Origin: UBA8079 sp965205535
GTDB taxonomy: Bacteria > Pseudomonadota > Alphaproteobacteria > UBA6615
Length of the DNA stretch: 64,000 nt
Assembly (NCBI GenBank): GCA_965205535.1
Contig: CBDBHH010000005.1
Span: forward strand, 1,488,001 to 1,552,000
Reading direction: 5' to 3'
Numbering within the stretch: position 1 is the first letter of the stretch; every line of letters begins with the position of its first letter. Under the pieces are notes generated by a model. It did no database searches, was not told where the DNA came from, and worked only from the letters and a program-made list of their open reading frames with translations. Shown here one piece after another: positions 40,775 through 49,434 of the stretch. The position numbers and the translations under genes are program-made.

Positions 40775-41155
40775 CTACTGGGTCACACTCTTGAGGTAGG
40801 CGATCACATCGGCGCGCTGTTCGGCCTTTTTCAGGCCCGGGAAGGCCATGCGGGTCTTCGGGATCATCTTGCGCGGGTTTTCCAGATACTCCGACATCGT
40901 CGCGTCGTCCCAGACCACCCCGGAGTCTTTGATCGCGTCTGAGTATTTATAGCCGGTCGGGCGCGCACCGGCGGTGGAGCCAAAGATATCCCAGAGATTC
41001 GGGCCGACCTTGTTTTTTCCGCCCTCATCCACGGTGTGACAGGCAGTACAGCGGCGGAAAACCTTCTTCCCGGCCGCCACGTCCTGGGCATGAACCAGAG
41101 TTGGGATCGCAACGGTGATGAAGGACAAGGCGAGGGAAGTAATGATTGTTTTCAC
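40775..41155 (-). CDS. soluble class I cytochrome c (c2/c550 type)
   Basis: A 126-residue periplasmic monoheme cytochrome with a Sec signal peptide (about 1-23, ending VHA). The heme-binding motif is CTACH near 35-39, and the axial Met is in TRMAFPG near 102. GPNLWDIFGSTAGARPTGYKYS is typical of mitochondrial-like cytochrome c/c2. It likely shuttles electrons between the bc1 complex and an oxidase. It lies between ccmC and ccmD, an uncommon place, with gaps of 120 and 177 bp that suggest its own promoter. Confidence 0.93.
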   Translation of the reverse strand: MKTIITSLALSFITVAIPTLVHAQDVAAGKKVFRRCTACHTVDEGGKNKVGPNLWDIFGSTAGARPTGYKYSDAIKDSGVVWDDATMSEYLENPRKMIPKTRMAFPGLKKAEQRADVIAYLKSVTQ

Positions 41156-41275
41156 GGTGCTGGTCTCTGAGTGGGTCTCGGAATGAAGTTGCTCGTTCTT
41201 AGGCCAGGCTCGCTACGAACGGCAACGCAGAATCGATCAACTTCACGTGCGACCTATGTGCGCATGCAAATGAGG

Positions 41276-42007
41276 CTATTCAGCGGCGGAGAGTTGCAGG
41301 GACCGGGCGCGCGCGGCGTTCAGATCGGCGCGCATTCGGATCAGCAGCATGGTGACGAAGTAGGCCATGAAGGCGAGCCCCATCAGCAGCAACGGGGTCA
41401 GCATGGCCGGATCGATCGCCGGTCGGTCGAGGCGGGTCAGGCTGGCGGGTTGGTGCAGCGTGTTCCACCAGTCGACGGAAAACTTGATGATCGGGATATT
41501 GACGAAGCCCACCAGGGCCAGTACCGCGGCGGCCTTGGCGCCGCGTTGCGGGTTGTCGAAGGCGTGGGTCAGCGCGATGTGCCCCAGATACAGAAAGAAC
41601 AGCACCAGGACCGACGTCAGCCGTGCGTCCCACACCCACCATGTGCCCCAGGTGGGCTTGCCCCACAGGCTGCCGGTTGTCAGTACGATGATGGTGAAGC
41701 CGGCACCCAGGGGGGCAGCCGCGCGCGCGGCGATGTCTGCGAGCGGATGTTTCCAGATCAGCGAAGTCGCGCTCATGATTGCAATAAAGGTGTAGCAGGC
41801 CATGGCCATCCAGGCCGACGGCACATGCACATACATGATGCGGACCGTCTCGCCCTGCTGATAGTCGGCCGGTGAGGCGAACAGCGCGAAATAGATGCCG
41901 GCGACGAACAGCAATCCGGTCAACGCGGTAGACCACGGCAAGACCCTCGCGGCGATGCGCGAGAAACGTGCGGGGTTTGCGAAACGATGGAGCAATTTTA
42001 CATCCAT
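41276..42007 (-). CDS. ccmC: heme exporter protein CcmC
   Basis: A 243-residue membrane protein with six helices. The WWD heme-binding motif is WGTWWVWDARLTSVLVL near 122-138, with flanking conserved His (MYVHVPSAW near 64 and a second in DWWNTLHQPAS near 185). It loads heme onto CcmE. It is the third gene of ccmABC, 19 bp after ccmB. Confidence 0.95.
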   Translation of the reverse strand: MDVKLLHRFANPARFSRIAARVLPWSTALTGLLFVAGIYFALFASPADYQQGETVRIMYVHVPSAWMAMACYTFIAIMSATSLIWKHPLADIAARAAAPLGAGFTIIVLTTGSLWGKPTWGTWWVWDARLTSVLVLFFLYLGHIALTHAFDNPQRGAKAAAVLALVGFVNIPIIKFSVDWWNTLHQPASLTRLDRPAIDPAMLTPLLLMGLAFMAYFVTMLLIRMRADLNAARARSLQLSAAE

Positions 42008-42026
42008 ACCAATGGGTCGAATAAGT

Positions 42027-42692
42027 CTACTCGATTGCCTGCCTGAGTGCAGCCGCCGTCGCCCAGGGGGCGAGCGCCAGTGCGGCCAACAGGAAACCGC
42101 CGAGGATCATCAGTTGGGGAGTGATGTCTCGTCCTGCAATGGCGCCGTAGATGGCACCGGCGCCGAAAATCAGGACCGGGATGTACAGCGGCAGCAACAA
42201 TAGGGCGAGCAGCACGCCGCCGCGTCGCGCCCCCAGGGTGAGGGCGGCACCGATTCCGCCGACCAGGCTGAGTGTCGGTGTGCCGAGCAGCATGGTCACA
42301 ACCAGCGGCAGGAACGCCGAGGACGGCAAATTGTAGAGCAATGCCAGGATCGGCGAGGCGATGAGAAGCAGCACGCCGCTCGTCAGCCAGTGGGCCAACG
42401 CCTTGGCCAGCGCGAGTTGGCCCAGCGAGACCGGCGACAGATAAAGAAGATCGAGGCTGCCGTCTTCATGATCGGCGGCGAACATGCGTTCGAGCGACAA
42501 CAGGGCGGCAAGCAGCGCGACCACCCAGATGATTCCGCCACCGATGCGCGGCAGGATCGCGGCATCGGGCCCGACGCCGAAGGGGAAAAGAACCGCAGCG
42601 AGTACGAAAAAGATGACGCCCATCATGGCGTCGGTGCCGCCGCGGAACGCAAGCCGCAGATCGCGCCGCACCAGAAGCGAGAGCCCGATCAT
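42027..42692 (-). CDS. ccmB: heme exporter permease CcmB
   Basis: A 221-residue permease with six hydrophobic helices and the family N-terminus LLVRRDLRLAFRGGTDAMMGVIFF. The segment DHEDGSLDLLYLSPVSLGQLALAKALAHW contacts the ATPase. It forms the CcmAB transporter needed to release holo-CcmE. It overlaps ccmA by 4 bp. Confidence 0.94.
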   Translation of the reverse strand: MIGLSLLVRRDLRLAFRGGTDAMMGVIFFVLAAVLFPFGVGPDAAILPRIGGGIIWVVALLAALLSLERMFAADHEDGSLDLLYLSPVSLGQLALAKALAHWLTSGVLLLIASPILALLYNLPSSAFLPLVVTMLLGTPTLSLVGGIGAALTLGARRGGVLLALLLLPLYIPVLIFGAGAIYGAIAGRDITPQLMILGGFLLAALALAPWATAAALRQAIE

Positions 42693-43333
42693 GCCTCGAA
42701 CTCGCGCATGTCCACCCGGTCGGCGTGATCGGTGAGCAACTCGTCGAGCCGGCCGCCATGGGTGGATATGATCGCCACACCCTCGTTGGAGAGATGCGCG
42801 AGAATTGTGTTGGCCAGCATCGAGACCGCGCCCGGATCAAGCCCCGTTGCCGGTTCATCGAGCAGCCAGAGCGTGGGGCCGGCCTGAGAGTTCTGGCCAA
42901 GCGCAAGGCGGGCGAGGGTCACGCGTCGACGTTGTCCCGCCGACAGGTAGCGAACCGGTACGTCGGCCAGGGGTTCGATGGCGAACTGAAACAGCGCGGG
43001 TTCGATGTCCGGGTCAAAACCGTAAAGACTGGCCCAGAAGGCCAGATTCTCGGCCGCTGTGAGTGCAGGCTTCAGGGGGTCGGTATGGCCGATATAGGCA
43101 ACGCGCGCGCGATGGCCGTCGCGATCCTGCGTGACGTCCACACCTTCCCAGTCGATACGGCCTGCGGCCGGCGTCAAGAGCCCGGCCAGCACCCGGAGCA
43201 AGCTCGACTTGCCACTGCCGTTCGGACCCGAAAGCAGCATCGCGCGGCCGGGGGCCAGCGCGAGGTCCAGCCCGGCGAAGACTGCGCGCTCGCCGCGTAT
43301 GCATCCGAGCTTGTGTGTGGTGAGACCTTGCAC
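42689..43333 (-). CDS. ccmA: ABC transporter ATPase CcmA
   Basis: A 214-residue ABC ATPase. Walker A is GPNGSGKSS near 36-44, the signature is LSAGQRRRVTLARLAL near 130-145, and Walker B is LWLLDEPATGLD near 156. It powers release of heme-loaded CcmE from CcmC/D. It is the first gene of the ccm operon; its promoter should lie in the about 150-bp region before 43492. Confidence 0.94.
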   Translation of the reverse strand: MQGLTTHKLGCIRGERAVFAGLDLALAPGRAMLLSGPNGSGKSSLLRVLAGLLTPAAGRIDWEGVDVTQDRDGHRARVAYIGHTDPLKPALTAAENLAFWASLYGFDPDIEPALFQFAIEPLADVPVRYLSAGQRRRVTLARLALGQNSQAGPTLWLLDEPATGLDPGAVSMLANTILAHLSNEGVAIISTHGGRLDELLTDHADRVDMREFEA

Positions 43334-43491
43334 GTTCCCTCAATTCCCGCGTCGCCAGGAAAACGATGATTTCCCGGCAGCGCGCGAACCTAGCAAAGTG
43401 CACGCCTTCTGCCGAGCATGCTTGTCGTGATGACCCGGAGGCGTAACACTCGATGGTTATCAGTGGGGGTGAACCCCGGGGGAGGTAAACC

Positions 43492-43908
43492 ATGTCGCTC
43501 GAAGACAACAAAGGTGTCGCGCGGGCCTTTTTTGAAGAGTTCACCAACGGCAACCTGCAGGCGGTGGCCGATTTGATGCATGCCGATCATGTATTCCATT
43601 TTCCGCTGTTGCCGGGGCCGGTCGACAAGGCCGGTCATGTGGCCGGACAGGCGGCGGTGAAGGTGGCGTTTCCGGACTACAGCATGATCGTGATCGAACA
43701 GATCGCCGAGGGGGACATGGTCTTCAACCGTTTGCATGTCACCGGCACCCACGAAGGTGAATTCATGGGGCGGCCGGGCAGCGGCGATAGCTTCGAAATC
43801 GCGACATTCAACATTATGCGGATCCGCGGTGGGCTTGTGGCCGATGAATGGGACGAGTTCGACACACTCGATTTCCTGGCCCAGCTGGGCATCGTCGCGA
43901 AACCTTGA
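43492..43908 (+). CDS. SnoaL-like (ester cyclase/polyketide cyclase) protein
   Basis: A 138-residue NTF2-like protein. NKGVARAFFEEFTNGNLQAVADLMHADHVFHFP is the usual SnoaL N-terminus, with conserved His/Asp residues lining a cavity. The C-terminal strand IRGGLVADEWDEFDTLDFLAQLGI is typical. The substrate is unknown; many are small-molecule isomerases or binding proteins. The start follows a GGGGGAGG ribosome site. Confidence 0.85.
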   Translation: MSLEDNKGVARAFFEEFTNGNLQAVADLMHADHVFHFPLLPGPVDKAGHVAGQAAVKVAFPDYSMIVIEQIAEGDMVFNRLHVTGTHEGEFMGRPGSGDSFEIATFNIMRIRGGLVADEWDEFDTLDFLAQLGIVAKP

Positions 43909-43934
43909 ACCGAAAATAGCCAGAGCAGATAGAA

Positions 43935-43967
43935 AAAGGCCGCCGGTTGGGGGTTCCGGCGGCCTTT
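43935..43967 (+). terminator. rho-independent terminator
   Basis: Perfect 12-bp arms AAAGGCCGCCGG / CCGGCGGCCTTT with a 9-nt loop. It ends the SnoaL-like gene and may serve the convergent DUF1127 gene too. Confidence 0.88.
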
Positions 43968-44052
43968 AAGGGCCTGGATCAGCGTCGGCCCGAAGGGGAT
44001 CGGGACGACGCGTCGGAGGCAGACCGAAAGCGTTGATGGGGGACGCAATCGG

Positions 44053-44376
44053 TCAGGCTTCAATATTGCGGGCCAGTTTGGCGAGAGAAGGGTCGTAATG
44101 CGGCGGAAATATGGTTTCTGCGCGGGCCTGCAATTGCACGATGTCCCGTGCCTGCGCCGCCCGACTGACATCGTCGACCATCCCATATGTCAGACCGATA
44201 TCACGGAGAATTCGCGCGTCCAGGGCGCGTAGTTCTCGGCGCCACTGTGCATGGGCACGGTTGACCAGCCAGAGATCATGATGTTCAGCCATAAAACGAA
44301 GCACTGCGTTTTTGCGTGGCAGTGGCGAGCGTGGCGCCGGCCGGTGGCGACGAATGCCAGCCTTGTTCATATCCAT
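44053..44376 (-). CDS. DUF1127 domain protein
   Basis: A 107-residue protein starting at ATG 44376 with a GGAAGGA-type ribosome site. The DUF1127 core WRRELRALDARILRDIGLTYGMVDDVSRAA is at about 44-73. Small DUF1127 proteins bind RNA and affect phosphate and small-RNA regulation in alphaproteobacteria. The basic N-terminus (about 8-25, HRPAPRSPLPRK) is consistent with RNA binding. Confidence 0.85.
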   Translation of the reverse strand: MDMNKAGIRRHRPAPRSPLPRKNAVLRFMAEHHDLWLVNRAHAQWRRELRALDARILRDIGLTYGMVDDVSRAAQARDIVQLQARAETIFPPHYDPSLAKLARNIEA

Positions 44377-44642
44377 ACCCCAATCCTTCCTTTCGTGAGT
44401 TCTATGGGTTTCCAATCGGCGTGGGCCTTTCGTGGAGATTCGCGAGTCTGCAGGCAACAACCCGCCCCTGCGCCGGTGCGCATGCGCACGGTCGCCAGAA
44501 GGCGTCGAATGTGTTGCCCCATTCGGGTCATGTCCCTGATCGCATCGTTGAAAGGTCATGGAAGACAAATGCGACCGGCCGACACTTAAATCCAACAAAT
44601 AGTTTTGATTGAAAGCATCAGAATTGTTGATATATTACTGGT

Positions 44643-45497
44643 ATGAACGAGACCCTCGATATTCCCCTGCTGCGCACCCTTCTGGCTGTGGTCGATTCCG
44701 GCAGTTTCACGCAGGCGGCAACCCAGGTGCACCGGACCCAGTCGGCGGTGAGCATGCAGATCAAGCGGCTTGAGGACGTCGTCGGGCGCAGCCTTTTCGA
44801 GCGGTCGGGCCGCCGCTCGGCGCTGACTCGCGAGGGTCAGGCACTGACCGAGTATGCGCGACGTATCCTCCACCTGCATGACGAAGCCCTCACGACCATC
44901 AGCGAACCGGAAATTGCCGGTGCCGTGCGGCTCGGTGTGCCGGATGACTACATCACCGGATTCCTGCCGCGTGTGTTGTCCGCTTTTGCAGAATCCTATC
45001 CGATGGTGGAAGTCGAGCTGCATTCAGCGAGCAGTACCAAGGTTTCGCACGCCCACGACAAAGGCGAAGTGGATATCGGATTGGTGACGATCGAGATGGT
45101 CGAGCAGGATTGCCAGCTTGTGCGCCGTGAACCTGTTGTTTGGGCCACGTCGCGCCGCCACGTCGTCCACGAACGCAATCCGCTACCGCTGGCGGTATTT
45201 GAGCCGGGGTGTGCTTTCCGGAGATGGGCAGTCGAAAGCCTGGACGATGCGGGCCGTTTACACCGCATCGCATATTCGAGCGAGAGTGTTGCCGGCTTGG
45301 TGGCCAGCGTGGAAGCCGGGCTCGCGGTCACCGTCTTGCCGCGTAGCTGTATGCCAGCGGATTTCCGCGAGCTTATGCCCGATGAAGGTTTCCCGGTACT
45401 GCCGGCTGTCGATATTGGGCTGATTCCGCCACGTGGCGATGCGGGTCCCGCCGCGCATGCCCTCGCCAAGCACATCACGCAGGGTGCTTCGTCATAA
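44643..45497 (+). CDS. LysR-family transcriptional regulator
   Basis: A 284-residue LTTR. The winged HTH is at about 7-65 (LLRTLLAVVDSGSFTQAA, then VHRTQSAVSMQIKRLEDVVG), followed by the effector-binding domain (about 90-280). The HTH resembles the ArgP/IciA-like and 'nodulation protein D-like' group regulators of single targets. Its regulated gene may be aconitase downstream, which is on the same strand 138 bp away, or the divergent DUF1127 gene; neither is shown. Confidence 0.9.
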   Translation: MNETLDIPLLRTLLAVVDSGSFTQAATQVHRTQSAVSMQIKRLEDVVGRSLFERSGRRSALTREGQALTEYARRILHLHDEALTTISEPEIAGAVRLGVPDDYITGFLPRVLSAFAESYPMVEVELHSASSTKVSHAHDKGEVDIGLVTIEMVEQDCQLVRREPVVWATSRRHVVHERNPLPLAVFEPGCAFRRWAVESLDDAGRLHRIAYSSESVAGLVASVEAGLAVTVLPRSCMPADFRELMPDEGFPVLPAVDIGLIPPRGDAGPAAHALAKHITQGASS

Positions 45498-45635
45498 GAT
45501 TTATGGCGTCCTTCAGCTTGGAGTCACCGGGTGTTTGGCATATAACCGCCCCAAATTGGCGCTGCCCGGGTCACCACCCGCACGCCAGCTTCCGTATCAT
45601 CAGATGAATTCCCTTTCGGGAAGGAGAGAACGTCC

Positions 45636-48311
45636 ATGAGCGTGACCGGACAGGACAGCCTGAAGACCCGCCGTACCCTTAACGTTGCGGGGCAGAGCTA
45701 TGACTATTTCAGCCTCGAAGCCGCCTCCGAGAAACTCGGTGATGTTTCGCGTCTGCCGTACTCCCTCAAGGTGCTGCTGGAAAACCTGCTGCGCTATGAA
45801 GACGGGCGCACCGTCTCGACGGATGACGCGCAAGCCCTGGCAGACTGGCTCAAGGAACAGCGTTCACCGCGCGAAATTGCCTATCGGCCGGCCCGCGTGC
45901 TGATGCAGGATTTCACGGGCGTGCCTGCCGTCGTCGATCTGGCGGCGATGCGTGACGCGGTCGATAACCTCGACGCCGACCCGCGCCTGATCAATCCGCT
46001 CTCGCCGGTTGACCTGGTGATCGATCACTCGGTGATGGTCGATCATTTCGGCGACGACGCCGCATTCGAAAAGAATGTCGAGCTCGAGTTCGAGCGCAAC
46101 GGCGAGCGCTACGAGTTCCTGCGCTGGGGCCAGGGCGCGTTCGACAACTTCCGCGTGGTCCCGCCGGGAACAGGTATCTGCCATCAGGTGAATCTCGAAT
46201 ATCTGGCGCAGACCGTCTGGACGGCCGAGGAAGACGGCAAGACGATTGCGTATCCCGACACATTGGTCGGCACAGACAGTCACACGACCATGGTCAACGG
46301 TCTCGGGGTTCTGGGCTGGGGCGTGGGCGGTATCGAGGCTGAGGCCGCGATGCTCGGCCAGCCGATTTCGATGGTTGTTCCCGAGGTGATCGGGTTCCGC
46401 CTCGATGGCGAACTCAAGGAAGGCATGACGGCGACCGATCTGGTCCTGACGGTCACCCAGATGCTTCGCGCAAAAGGCGTCGTCGGCAAGTTTGTCGAAT
46501 TCTACGGCGACGGCCTCGATCATCTGACACTGGCCGACCGTGCGACGATCTCGAACATGGCACCGGAATATGGTGCGACCTGCGGCATCTTCCCGGTCGA
46601 TGAAGAAACACTCCGTTACATGCGCTTCACCGGCCGCAGCGATGAAACGGTCGCGCTCGTCGAGGCCTATGCGAAGGCACAGGGCATGTGGCGCATCAGG
46701 GGCGAATGGAATCCGGTCTTCACGGACACCCTGAGCCTGGACCTGTCCAGCGTGGAACCGTCGCTGGCCGGACCGAAGCGCCCGCAGGACCGCGTGGCAC
46801 TTTCGGATATGGTCGCATCTGCCAACACCGCGCTGTCGGATATGGGCGCTGGCACGGCCACGTCTGTCGAAGGCACGGACTACGATATCTCGCCGGCCGA
46901 CGTTGTCATCGCCGCCATCACCAGTTGCACCAACACCTCGAACCCGTCGGTTCTTGTCGCGGCGGGGCTGGTCGCCAAGAAGGCACGCGAGCGGAGTCTG
47001 AACCGTAAACCCTGGGTGAAGACGTCCTTCGCGCCGGGTAGCCAGGTGGTCACCGACTATCTTGAGGCCGCAGGTCTGCAAACTCATCTCGATGAGATGG
47101 GTTTCGATCTGGTCGGCTATGGCTGCACCACCTGCATCGGTAATTCCGGTCCACTGAAACCGGAAATTCACGAGGCGATCGTCGAGGGAGACATCGGCGT
47201 TGGCGCGGTCCTGTCGGGTAACCGAAACTTCGAAGGCCGCGTGCATCCGCTGACCAAGCTCAACTATCTGGCATCGCCGCCGCTGGTGGTCGCCTATGCG
47301 ATCGCGGGCTCGATGCTGGTCGATGTCTACAACGACGCGCTGGGTCAGGATGAAGACGGCAATGACGTGTTTCTCAAGGACATCTGGCCGAGCAACGCCG
47401 AGGTGCAGGAAATTCTCGACAATGTGTTGACCGCCGAAATGTTCCGGAAGCGCTACGGCAATGTTTTCGAGGGCGACAAGGGCTGGCAGGAAATCAAGAC
47501 CTCGACCGGGCTCACCTACGAGTGGAACGACGGCTCGACCTACGTCCGTCATCCCAGCTTCTTCGAGGACATGGCGCCGGAACCCGGCGCGATGTCGGAT
47601 GTCATCGGCGCGCGCACTCTGGCGATTCTCGCCGACAGTGTGACCACCGATCATATCTCGCCGGCCGGTTCCATCAAGGAAGACGGTCCCGCGGGTGACT
47701 ATTTGAAAATGCACCAGGTCCGACCGATCGATTTCAACTCGTTCGGCTCTCGTCGAGGCAATCACGAGGTGATGATGCGCGGCACGTTCGCCAACATCCG
47801 CATCCGCAACGAGATGGCACCCGGCACCGAAGGTGGTGAGACGATTCACTATCCGTCGGGCGAGCAGATGTCGATTTATGACGCGGCGATCAAATATCAG
47901 GCCGACGAAGTGCCGCTGGTTATCATCGGTGGCCGTGAATATGGCACGGGGTCGTCGCGTGACTGGGCTGCCAAGGGTACGCGCCTGCTCGGTGTCAAAG
48001 CCGTTATCGTCGAAAGCTTCGAGCGCATCCATCGCTCGAACCTCGTTGGTATGGGCGTGCTGCCGCTGCAATTCCCGGAGGGCACGACGCGCAAGACGTT
48101 CGAGCTGACGGGGCGCGAGAAGTTCGACATCGTCGGCGTGGCAGAAGGTCTCAAGCCGAGATCAAATCTCGGCTGCACCATCACCTATGAGGATGGCGCG
48201 ACCAAGGAGGTTGAACTTCTCTGCCGGATCGACACGCTGGATGAGCTGGAATATTACCGTCACGGCGGCATCCTCCAGTATGTGCTGCGCAATATGCTGG
48301 ATGCGGCTTGA
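45636..48311 (+). CDS. acnA: aconitate hydratase A
   Basis: An 891-residue monomeric [4Fe-4S] aconitase/IRP-like enzyme that interconverts citrate and isocitrate in the TCA cycle. The cluster ligands are Cys in ITSCTNTSNPSV near 430, and two Cys in GYGCTTCIGNSG near 496-499. The swivel domain at the C-terminus carries GGREYGTGSSRDWAAKGTRLLGV. The ATG is preceded by GGGAAGGAGAG. The protein could also sense iron and oxidants when its cluster is lost, as in other AcnA proteins. Confidence 0.97.
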   Translation: MSVTGQDSLKTRRTLNVAGQSYDYFSLEAASEKLGDVSRLPYSLKVLLENLLRYEDGRTVSTDDAQALADWLKEQRSPREIAYRPARVLMQDFTGVPAVVDLAAMRDAVDNLDADPRLINPLSPVDLVIDHSVMVDHFGDDAAFEKNVELEFERNGERYEFLRWGQGAFDNFRVVPPGTGICHQVNLEYLAQTVWTAEEDGKTIAYPDTLVGTDSHTTMVNGLGVLGWGVGGIEAEAAMLGQPISMVVPEVIGFRLDGELKEGMTATDLVLTVTQMLRAKGVVGKFVEFYGDGLDHLTLADRATISNMAPEYGATCGIFPVDEETLRYMRFTGRSDETVALVEAYAKAQGMWRIRGEWNPVFTDTLSLDLSSVEPSLAGPKRPQDRVALSDMVASANTALSDMGAGTATSVEGTDYDISPADVVIAAITSCTNTSNPSVLVAAGLVAKKARERSLNRKPWVKTSFAPGSQVVTDYLEAAGLQTHLDEMGFDLVGYGCTTCIGNSGPLKPEIHEAIVEGDIGVGAVLSGNRNFEGRVHPLTKLNYLASPPLVVAYAIAGSMLVDVYNDALGQDEDGNDVFLKDIWPSNAEVQEILDNVLTAEMFRKRYGNVFEGDKGWQEIKTSTGLTYEWNDGSTYVRHPSFFEDMAPEPGAMSDVIGARTLAILADSVTTDHISPAGSIKEDGPAGDYLKMHQVRPIDFNSFGSRRGNHEVMMRGTFANIRIRNEMAPGTEGGETIHYPSGEQMSIYDAAIKYQADEVPLVIIGGREYGTGSSRDWAAKGTRLLGVKAVIVESFERIHRSNLVGMGVLPLQFPEGTTRKTFELTGREKFDIVGVAEGLKPRSNLGCTITYEDGATKEVELLCRIDTLDELEYYRHGGILQYVLRNMLDAA

Positions 48312-48369
48312 GGGGTTCGTCACCGTCAGTTGATTGGTTCGTGACGGTCCGGGCGTTCATATTCGCTAC

Positions 48370-49164
48370 ATGGCGCAGCTGTTGATCAGTTTCGTGAGGC
48401 CTCAATGGGGCGCATGTCGGCATTCTTTTGCCGCGCTTGCGCTTGTCACCTTGCTCGTGTCTGGGCTCGGTTTCGCACCCGCTGCGCATGCGGATCAGCG
48501 CCTTACAGTGGTCGAACTTTTCACGTCGCAGGGCTGTCCGGCGTGCCCGGCGGCGGACGAATTACTGGCAGAACTCGCGGATCAACCGGGTATCCTGGCG
48601 CTGAGTTTCCATGTGGATTACTGGGACTACATCGGCTGGGCAGATCCGTTTGCGAACGAGGTCTTTTCCCAGCGTCAGCAGCGCTATCTCGATCATTTGA
48701 AACTGCCTTACGTCTATACGCCGCAAATGGTGGTCGACGGTAAGTTGCATGCGTCGGGGAATCGGTCGAAGCAGGTTATGTCCAACATTGAAAGCGCGCA
48801 CGACTTCGAGCAGGGCCGTGTGGCAGTCGCGGTCACACGCATCTCGGACGATCAGGTGCGTATCCAGATTCCCGGTAGCGACGCGCTCTATCGTGGCGAG
48901 GCCGATATCATGCTGGTCCGGTTCGATGAGAAGCATGTCACCGAAGTGACTCGCGGCGAGAACAGGGGCAAAACCCTGACCAACCTTAACGTCGTGCGGC
49001 TCCTGCGCCCGGTCGCTGACTGGAACGGTGAGGCGGTGGATATGGTGATGCGTTTGCAGGATATCGGCGGCGCTGACCCCGCCTATTGTGCGATCTTCGT
49101 CCAGGAACGCGACCAGGGCCGCATTCTGGGGGCATCGGTCGTGGATATGCGCCCGCGTTCTTAA
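48370..49164 (+). CDS. DUF1223 family thioredoxin-fold protein
   Basis: A 264-residue exported protein with a signal peptide (about 1-38, ending AAHA). The start is placed at ATG 48370, although the frame is open from 48334. VVELFTSQGCPACPAADELLAEL near 45-66 gives a thioredoxin-like CxxC at about 54-57, followed by the DUF1223-typical FHVDYWDYIGWADPFA. The family is widespread in alphaproteobacteria and without established function; periplasmic redox activity is plausible. Confidence 0.88.
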   Translation: MAQLLISFVRPQWGACRHSFAALALVTLLVSGLGFAPAAHADQRLTVVELFTSQGCPACPAADELLAELADQPGILALSFHVDYWDYIGWADPFANEVFSQRQQRYLDHLKLPYVYTPQMVVDGKLHASGNRSKQVMSNIESAHDFEQGRVAVAVTRISDDQVRIQIPGSDALYRGEADIMLVRFDEKHVTEVTRGENRGKTLTNLNVVRLLRPVADWNGEAVDMVMRLQDIGGADPAYCAIFVQERDQGRILGASVVDMRPRS

Positions 49165-49188
49165 GTGCGCGTGTATCGAATAACCGTC

Positions 49189-49434
49189 TCAGGCGGATGA
49201 CAGCCTGACAATTCCGAGTTTCGCCAGCCACAGGATGGACCGCCGTGTCTCCCGCCCGGGTGTGCCGATCGCCGCGATCAAACTGGCCACGGTGGTACCT
49301 TCGGTTTCGTCTGAATCGGAGAGAAGGGCCAGCAATGCACGCAGATCCGGGGCGGGCAGCATGAGGCCCACACCGGCAGAATTGATTGTATGGCGAACCA
49401 ATGCCTCGAGATCACCGTCAGGCGCACGGCGCGT
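49189..49434 (-). pseudogene. out-of-frame C-terminal segment of the GT4 gene
   Basis: This frame has no own start near its beginning and encodes about 80 residues with ordinary composition (VRHTINSAGVGLMLPAPDLRA, then LIAAIGTPGRETRRSILWLAKLGIVRL). It joins the preceding glycosyltransferase by a -1 shift. Within the track of coding preference it is the natural end of that protein, including a helical stretch that could be an autonomous C-terminal domain. Confidence 0.55.

Noticed and set aside
45864..48071. 735-residue open frame antisense to acnA
   Set aside because: Aconitase motifs are intact on the other strand; this frame has shadow-like composition and no recognisable fold.
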